64,000 bases of DNA, from positions 162,143 through 226,142 of the forward strand of contig JBQTJW010000007.1 in the NCBI GenBank assembly GCA_052386745.1, in the 5' to 3' direction. The DNA is from Panacagrimonas sp052386745 (lineage in GTDB: Bacteria; Pseudomonadota; Gammaproteobacteria; Nevskiales; Nevskiaceae). The notes under the pieces are model-generated. The model was not told the origin of the DNA. It worked only from the letters and a program-made list of their open reading frames with translations, and made no database searches. Below are positions 17,487 through 26,577 of this stretch, in pieces. The translations under genes and the position numbers were made by a program. Numbering within the stretch: position 1 is the stretch's first letter; every line of letters starts with the position of its first letter.

Positions 17487-18254
17487 TCATTCCACGGGCG
17501 GCATCCGTGCCTCGCTCATGGCGCGGCGGAACTCCATCACCGCCGCGGGCAGCCCGATGAACACTGCGCGCGCAATCAACGCATGCCCGATGTTCAGCTC
17601 CACGATCTCGGGAATGGCTGCGATCGCAGTCAGGTTCGCCGTGGTCAGGCCGTGGCCCGCATGCACCTCCAGCCCGGCCTCGAACGCGGATCGCGCGAAG
17701 CGGCGGATCAGTTCCAGCTCCTGCGCGGCGGCGGTTCCCTCGGCCTCGCAATATTTTCCGGTGTGGATCTCGATGTGCGGCGCGCCGGACTTCAGCGCCG
17801 CATCCAGCTGGCGCGGGTCGGGGTCGATGAACAGCGCCGCCGCGATGCCCGCATCGGCCAGCTCGGCGCAGGCATCGCGGATGTCCGCCAGGTGACGGAC
17901 CACGTCGAGGCCGCCCTCGGTGGTGATCTCGGCACGGCGCTCCGGCACCAGGCAGGCGTAGCGCGGCGCGGCGCGGCTGGCAATGGCCAGCATCTCGTCG
18001 GTCAGCGCCAGTTCCAGGTTCACCGGCACCGGGCAGGTGGCGATCAGGCGCGTGAGGTCGTGGTCCTGGATGTGCCGGCGGTCTTCGCGCAGGTGGATGG
18101 TGATGCTCTCCGCGCCCGCTCCAGCCGCCATCAGCGCCGCTTCCACCGGGTCGGGATAAGACGTGCCGCGAGCCTGGCGCAGGGTGGCGACGTGGTCGAC
18201 GTTGACGCCCAGGCGGATGGGGCCGATCACGACGTCCGCAGGCATCTGGCTCAT
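17487..18254 (-). CDS. pdxJ: Pyridoxine 5'-phosphate synthase
   Basis: 255 residues. 'RLGVNVDHVATLRQARG' at the N-terminus, 'GAESITIHLREDRRHIQD', 'CLVPERR', 'HAGHGL' and 'ELNIGHALI' are family signatures around the DXP and 3-amino-2-oxopropyl phosphate sites. It closes the pyridine ring in the DXP-dependent vitamin B6 pathway. Upstream member of a pdxJ-acpS transcription unit, divergent from ilvD. Confidence 0.95.
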   Translation of the reverse strand: MSQMPADVVIGPIRLGVNVDHVATLRQARGTSYPDPVEAALMAAGAGAESITIHLREDRRHIQDHDLTRLIATCPVPVNLELALTDEMLAIASRAAPRYACLVPERRAEITTEGGLDVVRHLADIRDACAELADAGIAAALFIDPDPRQLDAALKSGAPHIEIHTGKYCEAEGTAAAQELELIRRFARSAFEAGLEVHAGHGLTTANLTAIAAIPEIVELNIGHALIARAVFIGLPAAVMEFRRAMSEARMPPVE

Positions 18255-18403
18255 GGTGAAAGTTTGCGGGGCATTCGGGGAATGATACGCGGGCGAGTCA
18301 TTGACCTTGCGGGCCCGCGATCGACCTGGTTTTCGCGACGGTCATCCGCCGGTCTGCGGTATCCTGCCGGCCGCATTTTTGCCGCCCAGCCGACCGCCAA
18401 GCC

Positions 18404-20083
18404 ATGACCGAAGCCCTGAACCGCCGCTCGAAAACCATCACGGGCGGTGTGGCCCGCTCGCCCAACCGCGCCATGCTGCGCGCCGTCGGCTTTGGCGATG
18501 GCGACTTCGAGAAGCCCATCATCGGCGTGGCCAGCGGCCATTCCACCATGAACCCCTGCAACGCCGGCATCGCGCCCCTGGTGGCGCGTGCCGAGACGGC
18601 GCTGCGCGGCGTGGGCGCCATGCCGCAGACCTTCGGCTTTCCCACCGTCACCGACGGTATTTCCATGGGTACCGAGGGCATGAAGTATTCGCTGGTGTCG
18701 CGCGAGGTCATCGCCGATTCCATCGAGACCGCGGTCTCGTCGCAGTGCATGGACGGCGTGCTGGCCGTGGGCGGCTGCGACAAGAACATGCCCGGCGCCA
18801 TGATCGGCATGCTGCGCCTGAACGTGCCGGCGGTGTTCTGCTACGCCGGCACCATCAAGCCGGGCCAGTGGAAGGGCGTTGCCCTCACCGTGGTGTCGTC
18901 GTTCGAGGCCGTGGGCGCGTACAACGGCGGCACCATGTCCAAGGAAGACCTGGACGGCATCGAGCGCAACGCCTGCCCCAGCACCGGCGCCTGCGGTGGC
19001 ATGTACACGGCCAACACCATGTCGTCCGCGTTCGAGGCGCTGGGCATGAGCCTGCTGGGCTCCTCGCAGATGGCCTGCCCGGACGGCGAGAAGGCCGACT
19101 CCGTGGCCGACTCGGCGCGCGTGCTGTACCAGGCGGTGGTCAAGCAGATTCGCCCGCGCGACGTGGTCACGCGCAAGAGCATCGAAAACGCCATCAGCCT
19201 GGTCATGGCCACCGGCGGCTCCACCAACGCGGTGCTGCATTTCCTGGCCATTGCGCACGCCGCCGGCGTGCCGTTCGTGCTGGACGACATCGAGGCCATC
19301 CGCGTGCGCACGCCGGTGCTGTGCGACCTCAAGCCCTCCGGCAAGTACGTGGCCACCGATTTCCACACCGCCGGCGGCGTGCCGCAGGTGCTGAAGATGC
19401 TGCTGGCGCACGGCCTGCTGCACGGCGATGCCCTGACCATCACCGGCGAAACCATGGCGCAGGCGCTGGAGCGCATTCCCGCCGAACCGCGCGCCGACCA
19501 GGACGTGATCCGCCCCTGGACCCGGCCGATGTACGCGCAGGGACACCTGGCCATCCTCAAGGGCAACCTGTCGCCTGACGGCGCCGTGGCCAAGATCACC
19601 GGCCTGAAGAACCCGGTCATCACCGGCCCGGCGCGCGTGTTCAACTCCGAGGAGGAGAGCATGGCCGCCATCCTCGGCGACCAGATCAAGCCCGGCGACG
19701 TGCTCGTGATCCGCTACGAAGGCCCCAGGGGCGGCCCCGGCATGCGCGAAATGCTGGCGCCCACCAGCGCCATCATCGGCAAGGGCCTGGGCGAGAGCGT
19801 GGGCTTCATCACCGACGGCCGCTTCTCCGGCGGCACCTGGGGCATGGTGGTGGGCCATATCTCGCCGGAAGCCTTCGACGGCGGCACCATCGCGCTGGTG
19901 CAGGAAGGCGACTCCATCACCATCGACGCCAGGCGCCTGCTGATCCAGCTGAACGTGGACGATGCCGTGCTGGCCGAGCGCCGCAAGGCCTGGAAGCAGC
20001 CCGCGCCGCGCTACACCCGCGGTGTGCTGGCCAAGTTCGCGCGCGTGGTGTCGAGCGCGGCGCGCGGTGCGGTCACGGACTAG
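18404..20083 (+). CDS. ilvD: Dihydroxy-acid dehydratase
   Basis: 559 residues, IlvD/Edd family. 'CNAGIAPLV', 'GGCDKNMPGAM' and 'CPSTGACGGMYTANTM' supply the iron-sulfur cysteines, and 'GFITDGRFSGGTWG' is the second family signature. At 559 residues it belongs to the shorter group that in many bacteria carries a [2Fe-2S] cluster; that assignment is inferred from length. It acts in valine, isoleucine and pantothenate synthesis. Its last bases overlap the convergent DUF4169 gene. Confidence 0.95.
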   Translation: MTEALNRRSKTITGGVARSPNRAMLRAVGFGDGDFEKPIIGVASGHSTMNPCNAGIAPLVARAETALRGVGAMPQTFGFPTVTDGISMGTEGMKYSLVSREVIADSIETAVSSQCMDGVLAVGGCDKNMPGAMIGMLRLNVPAVFCYAGTIKPGQWKGVALTVVSSFEAVGAYNGGTMSKEDLDGIERNACPSTGACGGMYTANTMSSAFEALGMSLLGSSQMACPDGEKADSVADSARVLYQAVVKQIRPRDVVTRKSIENAISLVMATGGSTNAVLHFLAIAHAAGVPFVLDDIEAIRVRTPVLCDLKPSGKYVATDFHTAGGVPQVLKMLLAHGLLHGDALTITGETMAQALERIPAEPRADQDVIRPWTRPMYAQGHLAILKGNLSPDGAVAKITGLKNPVITGPARVFNSEEESMAAILGDQIKPGDVLVIRYEGPRGGPGMREMLAPTSAIIGKGLGESVGFITDGRFSGGTWGMVVGHISPEAFDGGTIALVQEGDSITIDARRLLIQLNVDDAVLAERRKAWKQPAPRYTRGVLAKFARVVSSAARGAVTD

Positions 20084-20304
20084 GCGCCCGGCTCCGGTTC
20101 CGGTTCCGGCTTCGACGTGGGTCCGGTTGCGGGCTCGCGCCGCAGCAGGTCGAGCTTGCGCTGCAATTCGGTTTCGGCGGCCGCATCGCGCGCCTTCTCG
20201 GCCTTGGTGCGGCCGAAGCGGATGCGGTTTTCGGCCGCCTGCACCTCGGCCGCCTCGCGCGCCTTCTGCTTGCGGACCTTGTTGAGATTGATGACCTTGC
20301 CCAT
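20080..20304 (-). CDS. Small basic DUF4169-type protein
   Basis: 74 residues: 'MGKVINLNKVRKQKA', then 'NRIRFGRTKAEKARDAA', then a Pro-Glu tail (KPEPEPEPGA). The NLN-RK-K-A start and RFGRTKAEK block are those of DUF4169, a family of unknown function common in proteobacteria. Predicted mostly helical and highly charged. The stop overlaps that of ilvD by four bases on the opposite strand. Confidence 0.75.
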   Translation of the reverse strand: MGKVINLNKVRKQKAREAAEVQAAENRIRFGRTKAEKARDAAAETELQRKLDLLRREPATGPTSKPEPEPEPGA

Positions 20305-20431
20305 ACCCCGTTCCTGCCGCTGAGCGTCGTATGAGCGCACTGAACGCGCGGCGAGGCAAGTCGGAATCACCCGCCTGCGGGCGGCGCGGCTTGCCGCCGT
20401 AAACTGCGCGGCTTCGCCGATCCCACTTCCC

Positions 20432-21310
20432 ATGCCGCAAACCGCTCCCACCCCGGCCCCCGACAGCGACCTGCTCGGCGGGCTGACGTTCGTCGTGCTG
20501 TGGAGCACCGGGTACATCGCGGCCGGCTTCGCGCTCAAGGGCAGCGGCCCCATCACCCTGGCGGTGGTGCGCTTCCTGGGCACTGCGGTGATCGTTGGCC
20601 TGCTCCTGCTGCTGCAAGGGGCGAGGCGCCCGGGCCCGCGCGAACTGCTGCACGCGTCCATCGGCGGCATCGTGCTGCAGGGCGGGTTCTTCGGCTTCGT
20701 CTACACCGCGATGCACCTGGGCGTGCCGCCTTCCACGGGCGGGCTGGTGGCCGGCCTGATGCCGCTCACCACGGCCATCGGCGGCGTGCTGCTGCTGGGC
20801 GAACGCATGCGCTGGCCGGCGCTGGCGGGGCTGCTGGTGGGGCTGGTCGGCGTGCTGCTGGTGGTCGGGCCCAAGCTGCGCTCGCCGGACAGCCTGCCCG
20901 GCTATGCCTGCATGCTGCTGGCGCTGCTGTCGCTCAGCCTGGGTACGCTCTACCAGAAGCGCTTTGCCGGGAACCTGGACGCGCGCCTGGCGCTGGTGGT
21001 GCAGGTCACGGCGGCGATGCTCGTGCTGCTGCCCCTGGCGTGGTGGTCCGAGGGCCTGCGCGTGCAGGTCTCGGCCGGCGTGGTCGGCGGCATGCTCTGG
21101 GCGATCGTCGTCAACTCCTGCCTGGGCCTGATGCTCTACCTATGGCTGCTGCGGCGCGGTGCCGCCGGGCGCGTGGCCAGCCTGTTCTTCCTGGTGCCGC
21201 CGGTCACGGCCGTGCTGGCTGCAATCTTCCTGGGCATGCACTTCAGCCTGCAGGACGCCGCCGGCTTCGGACTGGCGGCGGCCGGGGTGTGGCTGGGCCA
21301 GCGCGGCTGA
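20432..21310 (+). CDS. EamA/DMT-family transporter
   Basis: 292 residues with about ten membrane helices in two EamA repeats. 'FVVLWSTGYIAAGFALK' begins the first repeat and 'LFFLVPPVTAVLAAIFLGM' is the conserved end of the second. Likely exporter of an amino acid or other small metabolite; substrate unknown. Divergent from the DUF4169 gene. Confidence 0.85.
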   Translation: MPQTAPTPAPDSDLLGGLTFVVLWSTGYIAAGFALKGSGPITLAVVRFLGTAVIVGLLLLLQGARRPGPRELLHASIGGIVLQGGFFGFVYTAMHLGVPPSTGGLVAGLMPLTTAIGGVLLLGERMRWPALAGLLVGLVGVLLVVGPKLRSPDSLPGYACMLLALLSLSLGTLYQKRFAGNLDARLALVVQVTAAMLVLLPLAWWSEGLRVQVSAGVVGGMLWAIVVNSCLGLMLYLWLLRRGAAGRVASLFFLVPPVTAVLAAIFLGMHFSLQDAAGFGLAAAGVWLGQRG

Positions 21311-21327
21311 AGCGCCGGCCGGATTCG

Positions 21328-21744
21328 CTACGGCGCGGTCAGGCGTGCGGGCAGGCAGGGGGCGGGAATGCGAAAAGCGCTGCCGGTCCGTTGCTCCGGA
21401 GGCTCGGGGCAGGGCGCGGTCCCGGGAAGCGGCCGCGATGCATCCCCGATCCGGGGGATGGAATTCGCGTGCAGGATGACGGGCGCGGTCTTGACCTGCA
21501 TTTTCCCATTCGCCGAATCCACAGCGGTCCAGTGCTCGGTGGCTGCGGCCGAGGTTGCGGCGAATCGGGGCTGGAAGGTGTAGAGCGAAAGGGGGCTGGC
21601 CGCCACCGTCACGGCCAGGAGGCTGGCCAGGGCGCACAGCATCAACCACACGGCCGTCTTCTGAAAGTCGCCGAATGCGCCGCCGCCCATGCTGCCGTCC
21701 GGTTGAAACCTGGCGTTCCGTTCAGACTCACTCAAGCTTTCCAT
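21328..21744 (-). CDS. Hypothetical single-pass membrane protein
   Basis: 138 residues from an ATG at 21742-21744 with GGGGG five bases before it. It has a charged N-terminus 'MESLSESERNARFQPDG', one clear membrane helix at about 28-50 ('VWLMLCALASLLAVTVA'), and a Pro/Ala-rich non-cytoplasmic tail. The frame remains open further upstream but the Shine-Dalgarno and composition support this start. I do not recognise a family. It converges with the EamA gene. Confidence 0.5.
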   Translation of the reverse strand: MESLSESERNARFQPDGSMGGGAFGDFQKTAVWLMLCALASLLAVTVAASPLSLYTFQPRFAATSAAATEHWTAVDSANGKMQVKTAPVILHANSIPRIGDASRPLPGTAPCPEPPEQRTGSAFRIPAPCLPARLTAP

Positions 21745-22104
21745 GATTCCCCCAGTCCGGCTGGACGCCGGTGCGGCAGCAAGGACTCCTTTCATCAAAG
21801 TTGGAGCCGTCGTGCCAAGCCATTCCCTGCCACCGTCGAGGCGAACTTCGTGCCGAAACTGAGCGGAAGCTGAATCGCTTTGATTCCAAGCTCTTGGATG
21901 AGAAGGTCCTTTGTGATGACGATGCAGATCGCATGATTCGCCGTCCGGTAATCTGCAAATTGCAAGGACGGCACGGGCCATGGTGTCGACCTCTCGCCGC
22001 GAAAACCGCGTTGGCGCTGCATCCGGGGTGGCGATGCGGATGGCACGAATCGAGCACAACCCTGCCCGACGGACACCACTCTGAACCGAAACGCGGGCGA
22101 TGCG
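21745..22104. other. Intergenic region between divergent small genes
   Basis: About 360 bases, less GC-rich in 21780-21990 than the surroundings. Open frames exist on both strands but none shows a start with a ribosome site or a recognisable product. It presumably contains the divergent promoters. Confidence 0.4.
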
Positions 22105-22452
22105 ATGATCGACGACAAGATGCGAAGTTCCACCCGGATGGATGGCGCACCCGCGGGCCGCTCCAGCCGAGGATCCAACGTTCTCACGCAGTTCGCTGCC
22201 GACCGCGCGCACGACGCGGCCGAAGCGCTGTATGCCCGGGCCAAAGCCAGGATCGATGGGGTGCACCAGTCCGCGGCCTCCAGGCTGAGCCTTGAAGCGG
22301 TCCTCGAACGCGGGGTGCCGCTTGCGCGTCGAACGGCCCGTTTCGTTCGCGCCTATCCGTGGCGATCGGGGGCCATCGTGGCGCTCCTCGCCGGGGCTGC
22401 GGCCCTGGCCCGAACACCCACTACTGCCGGCTCGAAGGGAGAAGTCCGATGA
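22105..22452 (+). CDS. Small DUF883/ElaB-like membrane-anchored protein (tentative)
   Basis: 115 residues. A helical, Ala-rich soluble part ('DRAHDAAEALYARAKARIDG') is followed by 'ARFVRAYPWRSGAIVALLAGAAALA', recalling the YqjD/ElaB plan of a helical domain plus Pro-Trp and a C-terminal membrane helix. The match is by layout rather than a firm motif. Members of that family associate with ribosomes at the membrane in stationary phase. The next gene's ATG overlaps its stop, indicating an operon. Confidence 0.55.
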   Translation: MIDDKMRSSTRMDGAPAGRSSRGSNVLTQFAADRAHDAAEALYARAKARIDGVHQSAASRLSLEAVLERGVPLARRTARFVRAYPWRSGAIVALLAGAAALARTPTTAGSKGEVR

Positions 22453-22736
22453 ATACGATGTTCCTCAGCGCCGACGAGATTGCGCAGGTTGACTCGATCA
22501 TGGCGGACCACGGCATCACGGGATTCGATGCCTGCGTCCGGCTCTGGGGCCGTGGCAAGACCATTCACGTGAGCGGCGATGTCCACAAGGGCGACCTGGC
22601 CTGCCTGCTCGCCATTGCGCGTTACCTGAACGACGAGCCGGGCGGCGAACGGTCCACGGTCGCGGATCAGGCGCCGGTTGCGCTGATTGGAACGCAGATG
22701 GGCGAAGCTGGAGCCGTTCCGGGCAGCCTCGTGTGA
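22449..22736 (+). CDS. Hypothetical small soluble protein
   Basis: 95 residues, starting with an ATG that overlaps the preceding stop (ATGA) and a GGGAGAAG Shine-Dalgarno. 'MNTMFLSADEIAQVDSIMAD' then 'ACVRLWGRGKTIHVSGDVHKG'. No family recognised; no membrane segment. Co-expressed with the membrane-anchored protein upstream. Confidence 0.6.
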   Translation: MNTMFLSADEIAQVDSIMADHGITGFDACVRLWGRGKTIHVSGDVHKGDLACLLAIARYLNDEPGGERSTVADQAPVALIGTQMGEAGAVPGSLV

Positions 22737-22814
22737 CGAGAGGGGGGCGGGGAAATTTTCTGCTTTCTGACATTCCCTTCACGAGGTGGCGAGGCCTGTC
22801 TGCCGCATCCCCTT

Positions 22815-22985
22815 TCACACGCTGACGACCTCGTCGACACGTGTGATCGTTTCCGTCAAATCTCGCAAGTGCGTTCGCGCCGCAGGAGTCGCGGTCAAGG
22901 TCAGCCAATCCCGCTCGTCGCGTTTTGGTCTCCTGACTGGCAGGTGCTTGCCCGTGTCGGTGCCAAATCGGGCAGCCAGGTTCAC
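22815..22985 (-). CDS. Possible 56-residue protein coupled to ibaG
   Basis: The GTG at 22983-22985 overlaps the ibaG stop in a GTGA arrangement. The frame encodes a basic start (VNLAARFGTDTGKHL), 'PKRDERDWLTLTATPAA' and ends 'TITRVDEVVSV'. The overlap and the regular amphipathic ending favour a real gene, but no family is recognised and a GC-rich chance frame of this length is possible. Confidence 0.3.
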   Translation of the reverse strand: MNLAARFGTDTGKHLPVRRPKRDERDWLTLTATPAARTHLRDLTETITRVDEVVSV

Positions 22986-23200
22986 CCGGCGCGCGTGGTC
23001 AACTGGAGCGCGTGGATCTCGCGGCCCATGCGGTCGCCGAGGGTGGCGTAGACCATGCGGTGCTGGGCGATGGGCATCTTGCCGGTGAAGGCGGGGCTGA
23101 TGACTTCGGCCTCGAAATGCTGGCCGTCGTCGCCCCTGACCGTGACATTGGCATCGGGCAGGCCGGCCTGGATCAGGTTCTGGATTTCTTCCTTGGTCAT
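22982..23200 (-). CDS. ibaG: BolA/IbaG-family iron-sulfur regulator
   Basis: 72 residues. 'MTKEEIQNLIQAGLPDANVTVRGDDGQHFEAEVIS' in outline, then 'KMPIAQHRMVYATLGDRMG', the BolA signature with the conserved His of the 'QHRMVY' motif. BolA proteins bind [2Fe-2S] clusters with monothiol glutaredoxin; a grxD is at 14968. It follows the ABC exporter genes on the same strand. Confidence 0.9.
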   Translation of the reverse strand: MTKEEIQNLIQAGLPDANVTVRGDDGQHFEAEVISPAFTGKMPIAQHRMVYATLGDRMGREIHALQLTTRAG

Positions 23201-23248
23201 GAATGGCGTCCTGTGGATCGGCTGCTAGTGTCGCACCCCCGGCAGGCC

Positions 23249-24016
23249 TCAGGGGCGCAGGCGATACCCGCGCACGAGCATCACCATGCACACCGCCGAG
23301 AGCAGCGCGAAGAAGCCGCCGCTCCACGCCAGGCTGAGCATGGGTGACACGTCCGAGTGGCCGAAGAAGCCATAGCGGAAGCCGTCGATCATGTAGAAGA
23401 AGGGGTTGAAGTGCGAGGCCTGGAACCAGAACGGCGGCAGCGAGTGCACCGAGTAGAAGACGCCCGAAAGGAACGAGGCCGGCGTGATGAAGAAGTTGGT
23501 GAACGAGGCCACGTGGTCGAACTTCTCCGCCACGATGGCGGCGATCAGCCCCAGCACCGCGAGGCTTCCGCTGGCAAGCACGAACTGCGCGACGAGGATC
23601 AGCGGCGCTTCCACCGGCAGGTGCACGAACGGCAGCGTCACCGCGAGCATGGCGACGGCGACCAGCGCGGTGCGGATGAGCGCCGCGATCACGTAGGCGC
23701 CGAACCATTCCATGGGCCCGAGCGGCGACATCAGCAGGAAGACGATGTTGCCCATCATCTTGCTCTGCATCATCGAGGAGCTGGTGTTGGCGAAGGCGTT
23801 CTGGATCACCGTCATCATCACCAGGCCGGGCAGCAGGAACTGGGTGTAGCTCACGCCCTCGTAGATGGACGCGCGGCCCTGCATGGCCTGCGCGAACACC
23901 AGCAGGTAGAGCACGGCGGTGATCACCGGCGCGGTGACGGTCTGGGCCAGCACGGACCAGAAGCGCATCACTTCCTTCTTCAGCAGCGTGTAGAAACCCA
24001 TCTGGTCGGGGCTCAC
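23249..24016 (-). CDS. ABC-2 type exporter permease (YadH-like)
   Basis: 255 residues with six membrane segments. 'FLLPGLVMMTVIQNAFANTSSS' and 'NPFFYMIDGFRYGFFG' match ABC2-membrane permeases of the YadH/NodJ group. I chose GTG 24016, which overlaps the ATPase stop (GTGA) and has GGAG eight bases before it; an internal ATG at 24001 lacks a ribosome site. It forms an exporter with the ATPase; substrate unknown. Confidence 0.88.
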   Translation of the reverse strand: MSPDQMGFYTLLKKEVMRFWSVLAQTVTAPVITAVLYLLVFAQAMQGRASIYEGVSYTQFLLPGLVMMTVIQNAFANTSSSMMQSKMMGNIVFLLMSPLGPMEWFGAYVIAALIRTALVAVAMLAVTLPFVHLPVEAPLILVAQFVLASGSLAVLGLIAAIVAEKFDHVASFTNFFITPASFLSGVFYSVHSLPPFWFQASHFNPFFYMIDGFRYGFFGHSDVSPMLSLAWSGGFFALLSAVCMVMLVRGYRLRP

Positions 24017-24927
24017 TGGGTGAGCTCCACGAAGATGTCTTCCAGGTCGGGCTCGCGCGTGTGCACGTCCTCGATGGCGACGCCGGCGCTGTGCAGCGCG
24101 GCGAACACGCTGCCGATGGACTGCCTGGCCGTCTCCAGCTTCAGCTCCACCGAGCCGGCCTTCTCGCTCGCCACCAGCGGCCGCAGCGCTTCGGGCAGTT
24201 CGCGCCCGTCCGCGAGCTTGATGCGCAGGAAGCGGTACGGGTGGCGCGCCAGCAGCTGCGTGGTGGTTTCCAGGGCCTGCACTTCGCCGTTGTCGAGAAT
24301 GGCGATGCGCTCGCACATCTCCTGCGCTTCCTCCAGGTAGTGCGTGGTCAGCACTACGGTGGTGCCCTTGGCGTGCAGGTCGCGCATGAAGGCCCACAGG
24401 GTGCGGCGCAGCTCCACGTCCACGCCGGCGGTGGGCTCGTCCAGGATCACCACCGGCGGCTTGTGCACCAGGGCCTGGGCAATCAGCACGCGCCGCTTCA
24501 TGCCGCCGGAGAGCGCGCGCATGGACGTATTGCGCTTGGCGTCCAGTTCCAGGCGCTGGAGCATCTCGTCGATCCACGGCCACACCTCGCGCCCGCAGCC
24601 GTAGTAGCCGGCCTGGATGCGCAGCATGTCCACCACGGTGAAGAAGGGATCGAACACCAGCTCCTGCGGCACCACGCCGAGCTTGCGCCGCGCATGGCGG
24701 AACTCGCGCACGGTGTCGTGGCCCATCACGCTGACGCGGCCACGATCCATGTGCGCCAGGCCCGCGATGATGCTGATGAGCGTGGACTTGCCCGCGCCGT
24801 TGGGCCCGAGCAACCCGAAGAATTCACCCTGGCGGATGGAGAAGCTGACGCCCTTGAGCGCCTGGAGCTTGCCGTAGGACTTGGCCACGCCGTCGATGAG
24901 CAGCGCGTCCTGGGGAGAGTTGGTCAT
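24013..24927 (-). CDS. ABC exporter ATP-binding protein (YadG-like)
   Basis: 304 residues. Walker A 'GPNGAGKST', signature 'LSGGMKRRVLIAQAL', Walker B 'PPVVILDEPTAGVD', and the H-loop 'VLTTHYLEEA' are all intact. 'GVVPQELVFDPFF' is the Q-loop. The C-terminal 80 residues resemble the extra domain of drug and capsule-type ABC ATPases. First gene of a run with the permease and ibaG. Confidence 0.92.
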   Translation of the reverse strand: MTNSPQDALLIDGVAKSYGKLQALKGVSFSIRQGEFFGLLGPNGAGKSTLISIIAGLAHMDRGRVSVMGHDTVREFRHARRKLGVVPQELVFDPFFTVVDMLRIQAGYYGCGREVWPWIDEMLQRLELDAKRNTSMRALSGGMKRRVLIAQALVHKPPVVILDEPTAGVDVELRRTLWAFMRDLHAKGTTVVLTTHYLEEAQEMCERIAILDNGEVQALETTTQLLARHPYRFLRIKLADGRELPEALRPLVASEKAGSVELKLETARQSIGSVFAALHSAGVAIEDVHTREPDLEDIFVELTQ

Positions 24928-25063
24928 GTGCGTGAATTATCGGGCGGATGCCGGGGCGGCGAAAGAAGGGATCGCACGCGGCTTGCCTCGATAGGGGCGG
25001 CAGGGCTCGCATCAAGCGTCGGGCAGTTCGGTGCTTGGTGCGTCCGTCCGGCTAGCATGGGAC

Positions 25064-26533
25064 ATGGACACTGCAATCGTATGGTTCCGGCGCGACCTGC
25101 GCCTGGCCGATCACCCGGCGCTGCATGCCGCGCTGGAGCGGCACGAGCGGGTGATCGCGGTCTACATCCACGAGCCCGACGCCGAGGCGCCCTGGGCTCC
25201 CGGCGGTGCGAGCCGGTGGTGGCTGCATCATTCGCTGGCCGCGCTGGACGGGCAGTTGCGTGAAAAGGGTTCGCGGCTGGTGCTGCGCGCCGGAGACACG
25301 CTGGAACAGCTGCGCCACCTCCTCCATTCCAGCGGCGCGGTGGCGGTGTACTGGAACCGCCTGTACGAACCGGCCTTTGTCGCGCGCAACAAGCAGGTGA
25401 AGGACGCCCTGCGTGCCGACGGCCTGATCGCGGAGAGCTTCAACGGCGCGTTGCTGGTGGAGCCCTGGTCGATGAAGACGGCGAGCGGCGAGCCATACCG
25501 CGTGTTCACGCCGTTCTGGCGCAATGCCAGCGTGAAGCTGCACGCGCAGCTGCAATCCGGCCGCGTGCCGCTGCCGGCACCGGAAAGGATCGCTACGCCC
25601 GAATCGCTGCCCGAATCGCTGCCGCTGGCCGGGCTGGACCTGCTGCCCGGCGTGCACTGGGACGCCGGCTTCAAAGCGCACTGGTCGCCCGGCGAGGCAG
25701 GTGCTCTGGCGCGGCTGGAGCAGTTTGCGGATGACGCCGCGGGGCGCTACCGCCAGCGGCGCGATCTGCCGGCGGTGGACGGCACGTCATGCCTGTCGGC
25801 CCCGCTGCATTTCGGCGAGCTGAGCCCGTTGCAGCTGGTGGCGCGCATGGAGCGCCTGCGCGCGGCGGAACCCTCGGCCGGCGTGCACGCCAACGCCGAG
25901 GCGTACGTGCGCGAACTGGGCTGGCGCGAGTTCGCGCATCACCTGCTCTACCACTTTCCGCGCACGCCGGAGGCGCCGCTGCACGAGAAGTTCGCCGCGT
26001 TTCCCTGGCGCCCGCGCCACGCGTACGCCGCCGATCTCGCGGCCTGGCAGCGCGGCCGCACCGGCTTCCCGCTCATCGACGCCGGCATGCGCCAGCTGTG
26101 GCAGACGGGCTGGATGCACAACCGCGTGCGCATGGTGGTGGCGAGCTTTCTCATCAAGAACCTGCTGGTGCCGTGGCAGGACGGCGCGCGCTGGTTCTGG
26201 GACACGCTGGTGGACGCAGACCTCGCCAACAACACCCTGGGCTGGCAATGGAGCGCCGGCAGCGGCGCGGACGCGGCGCCGTATTTCCGCGTGTTCAACC
26301 CGGTGCTGCAATCCACCAGGTTCGACGAGGACGGCGAGTACATCAGACGCTGGGTGCCGGAGCTGGCGCGCCTGCCGCGCGATGGCATCCACGCGCCGTG
26401 GCAGGCCAAGGCCGGCGTGCTGGTGGGCGCCGGCGTGAAGCTCGGCCAGAGCTACCCGGAGCCCATCGTGGACCTCGCGGCCTCGCGCGAGCGGGCGCTG
26501 GCGGCTTACGACGCGGTCAAGGGGCGGGCCTGA
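25064..26533 (+). CDS. phrB: Deoxyribodipyrimidine photolyase (CPD photolyase class I)
   Basis: 489 residues. N-terminal 'TAIVWFRRDLRLADHPAL' is the antenna-binding Rossmann domain; 'RELGWREFAHHLLYHFP', 'TGFPLIDAGMRQLWQTGWMHNRVRMVVASFL' in outline and 'WDTLVDADLANNTLGWQWSAGSGADA' in outline form the FAD-binding helical domain, with the tryptophans of the electron-transfer chain present. Repairs UV-induced pyrimidine dimers using blue light. The start at 25064 is the usual 'MDTAIVWFRRDLR'. Confidence 0.94.
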   Translation: MDTAIVWFRRDLRLADHPALHAALERHERVIAVYIHEPDAEAPWAPGGASRWWLHHSLAALDGQLREKGSRLVLRAGDTLEQLRHLLHSSGAVAVYWNRLYEPAFVARNKQVKDALRADGLIAESFNGALLVEPWSMKTASGEPYRVFTPFWRNASVKLHAQLQSGRVPLPAPERIATPESLPESLPLAGLDLLPGVHWDAGFKAHWSPGEAGALARLEQFADDAAGRYRQRRDLPAVDGTSCLSAPLHFGELSPLQLVARMERLRAAEPSAGVHANAEAYVRELGWREFAHHLLYHFPRTPEAPLHEKFAAFPWRPRHAYAADLAAWQRGRTGFPLIDAGMRQLWQTGWMHNRVRMVVASFLIKNLLVPWQDGARWFWDTLVDADLANNTLGWQWSAGSGADAAPYFRVFNPVLQSTRFDEDGEYIRRWVPELARLPRDGIHAPWQAKAGVLVGAGVKLGQSYPEPIVDLAASRERALAAYDAVKGRA

Positions 26534-26577
26534 GTTGCAGCCCGGTTCGCTGGCGGCGTCCCGATCGGCGTGATGGC

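Noticed and set aside
18251..20716. 821-residue minus-strand open frame opposite ilvD
   Set aside because: It is the antisense of a clear ilvD gene; composition (many His, Arg, Gly, Ala) is typical of shadow frames in GC-rich DNA.
21745..22244. Minus-strand frame extending the hypothetical membrane protein upstream
   Set aside because: The GGGGG ribosome site and change of composition mark the start at 21744; upstream residues look like non-coding translation.
23249..24583. 444-residue version of the ABC permease
   Set aside because: The extra N-terminal 190 residues are the out-of-frame shadow of the ATPase gene; the permease itself starts at 24016.
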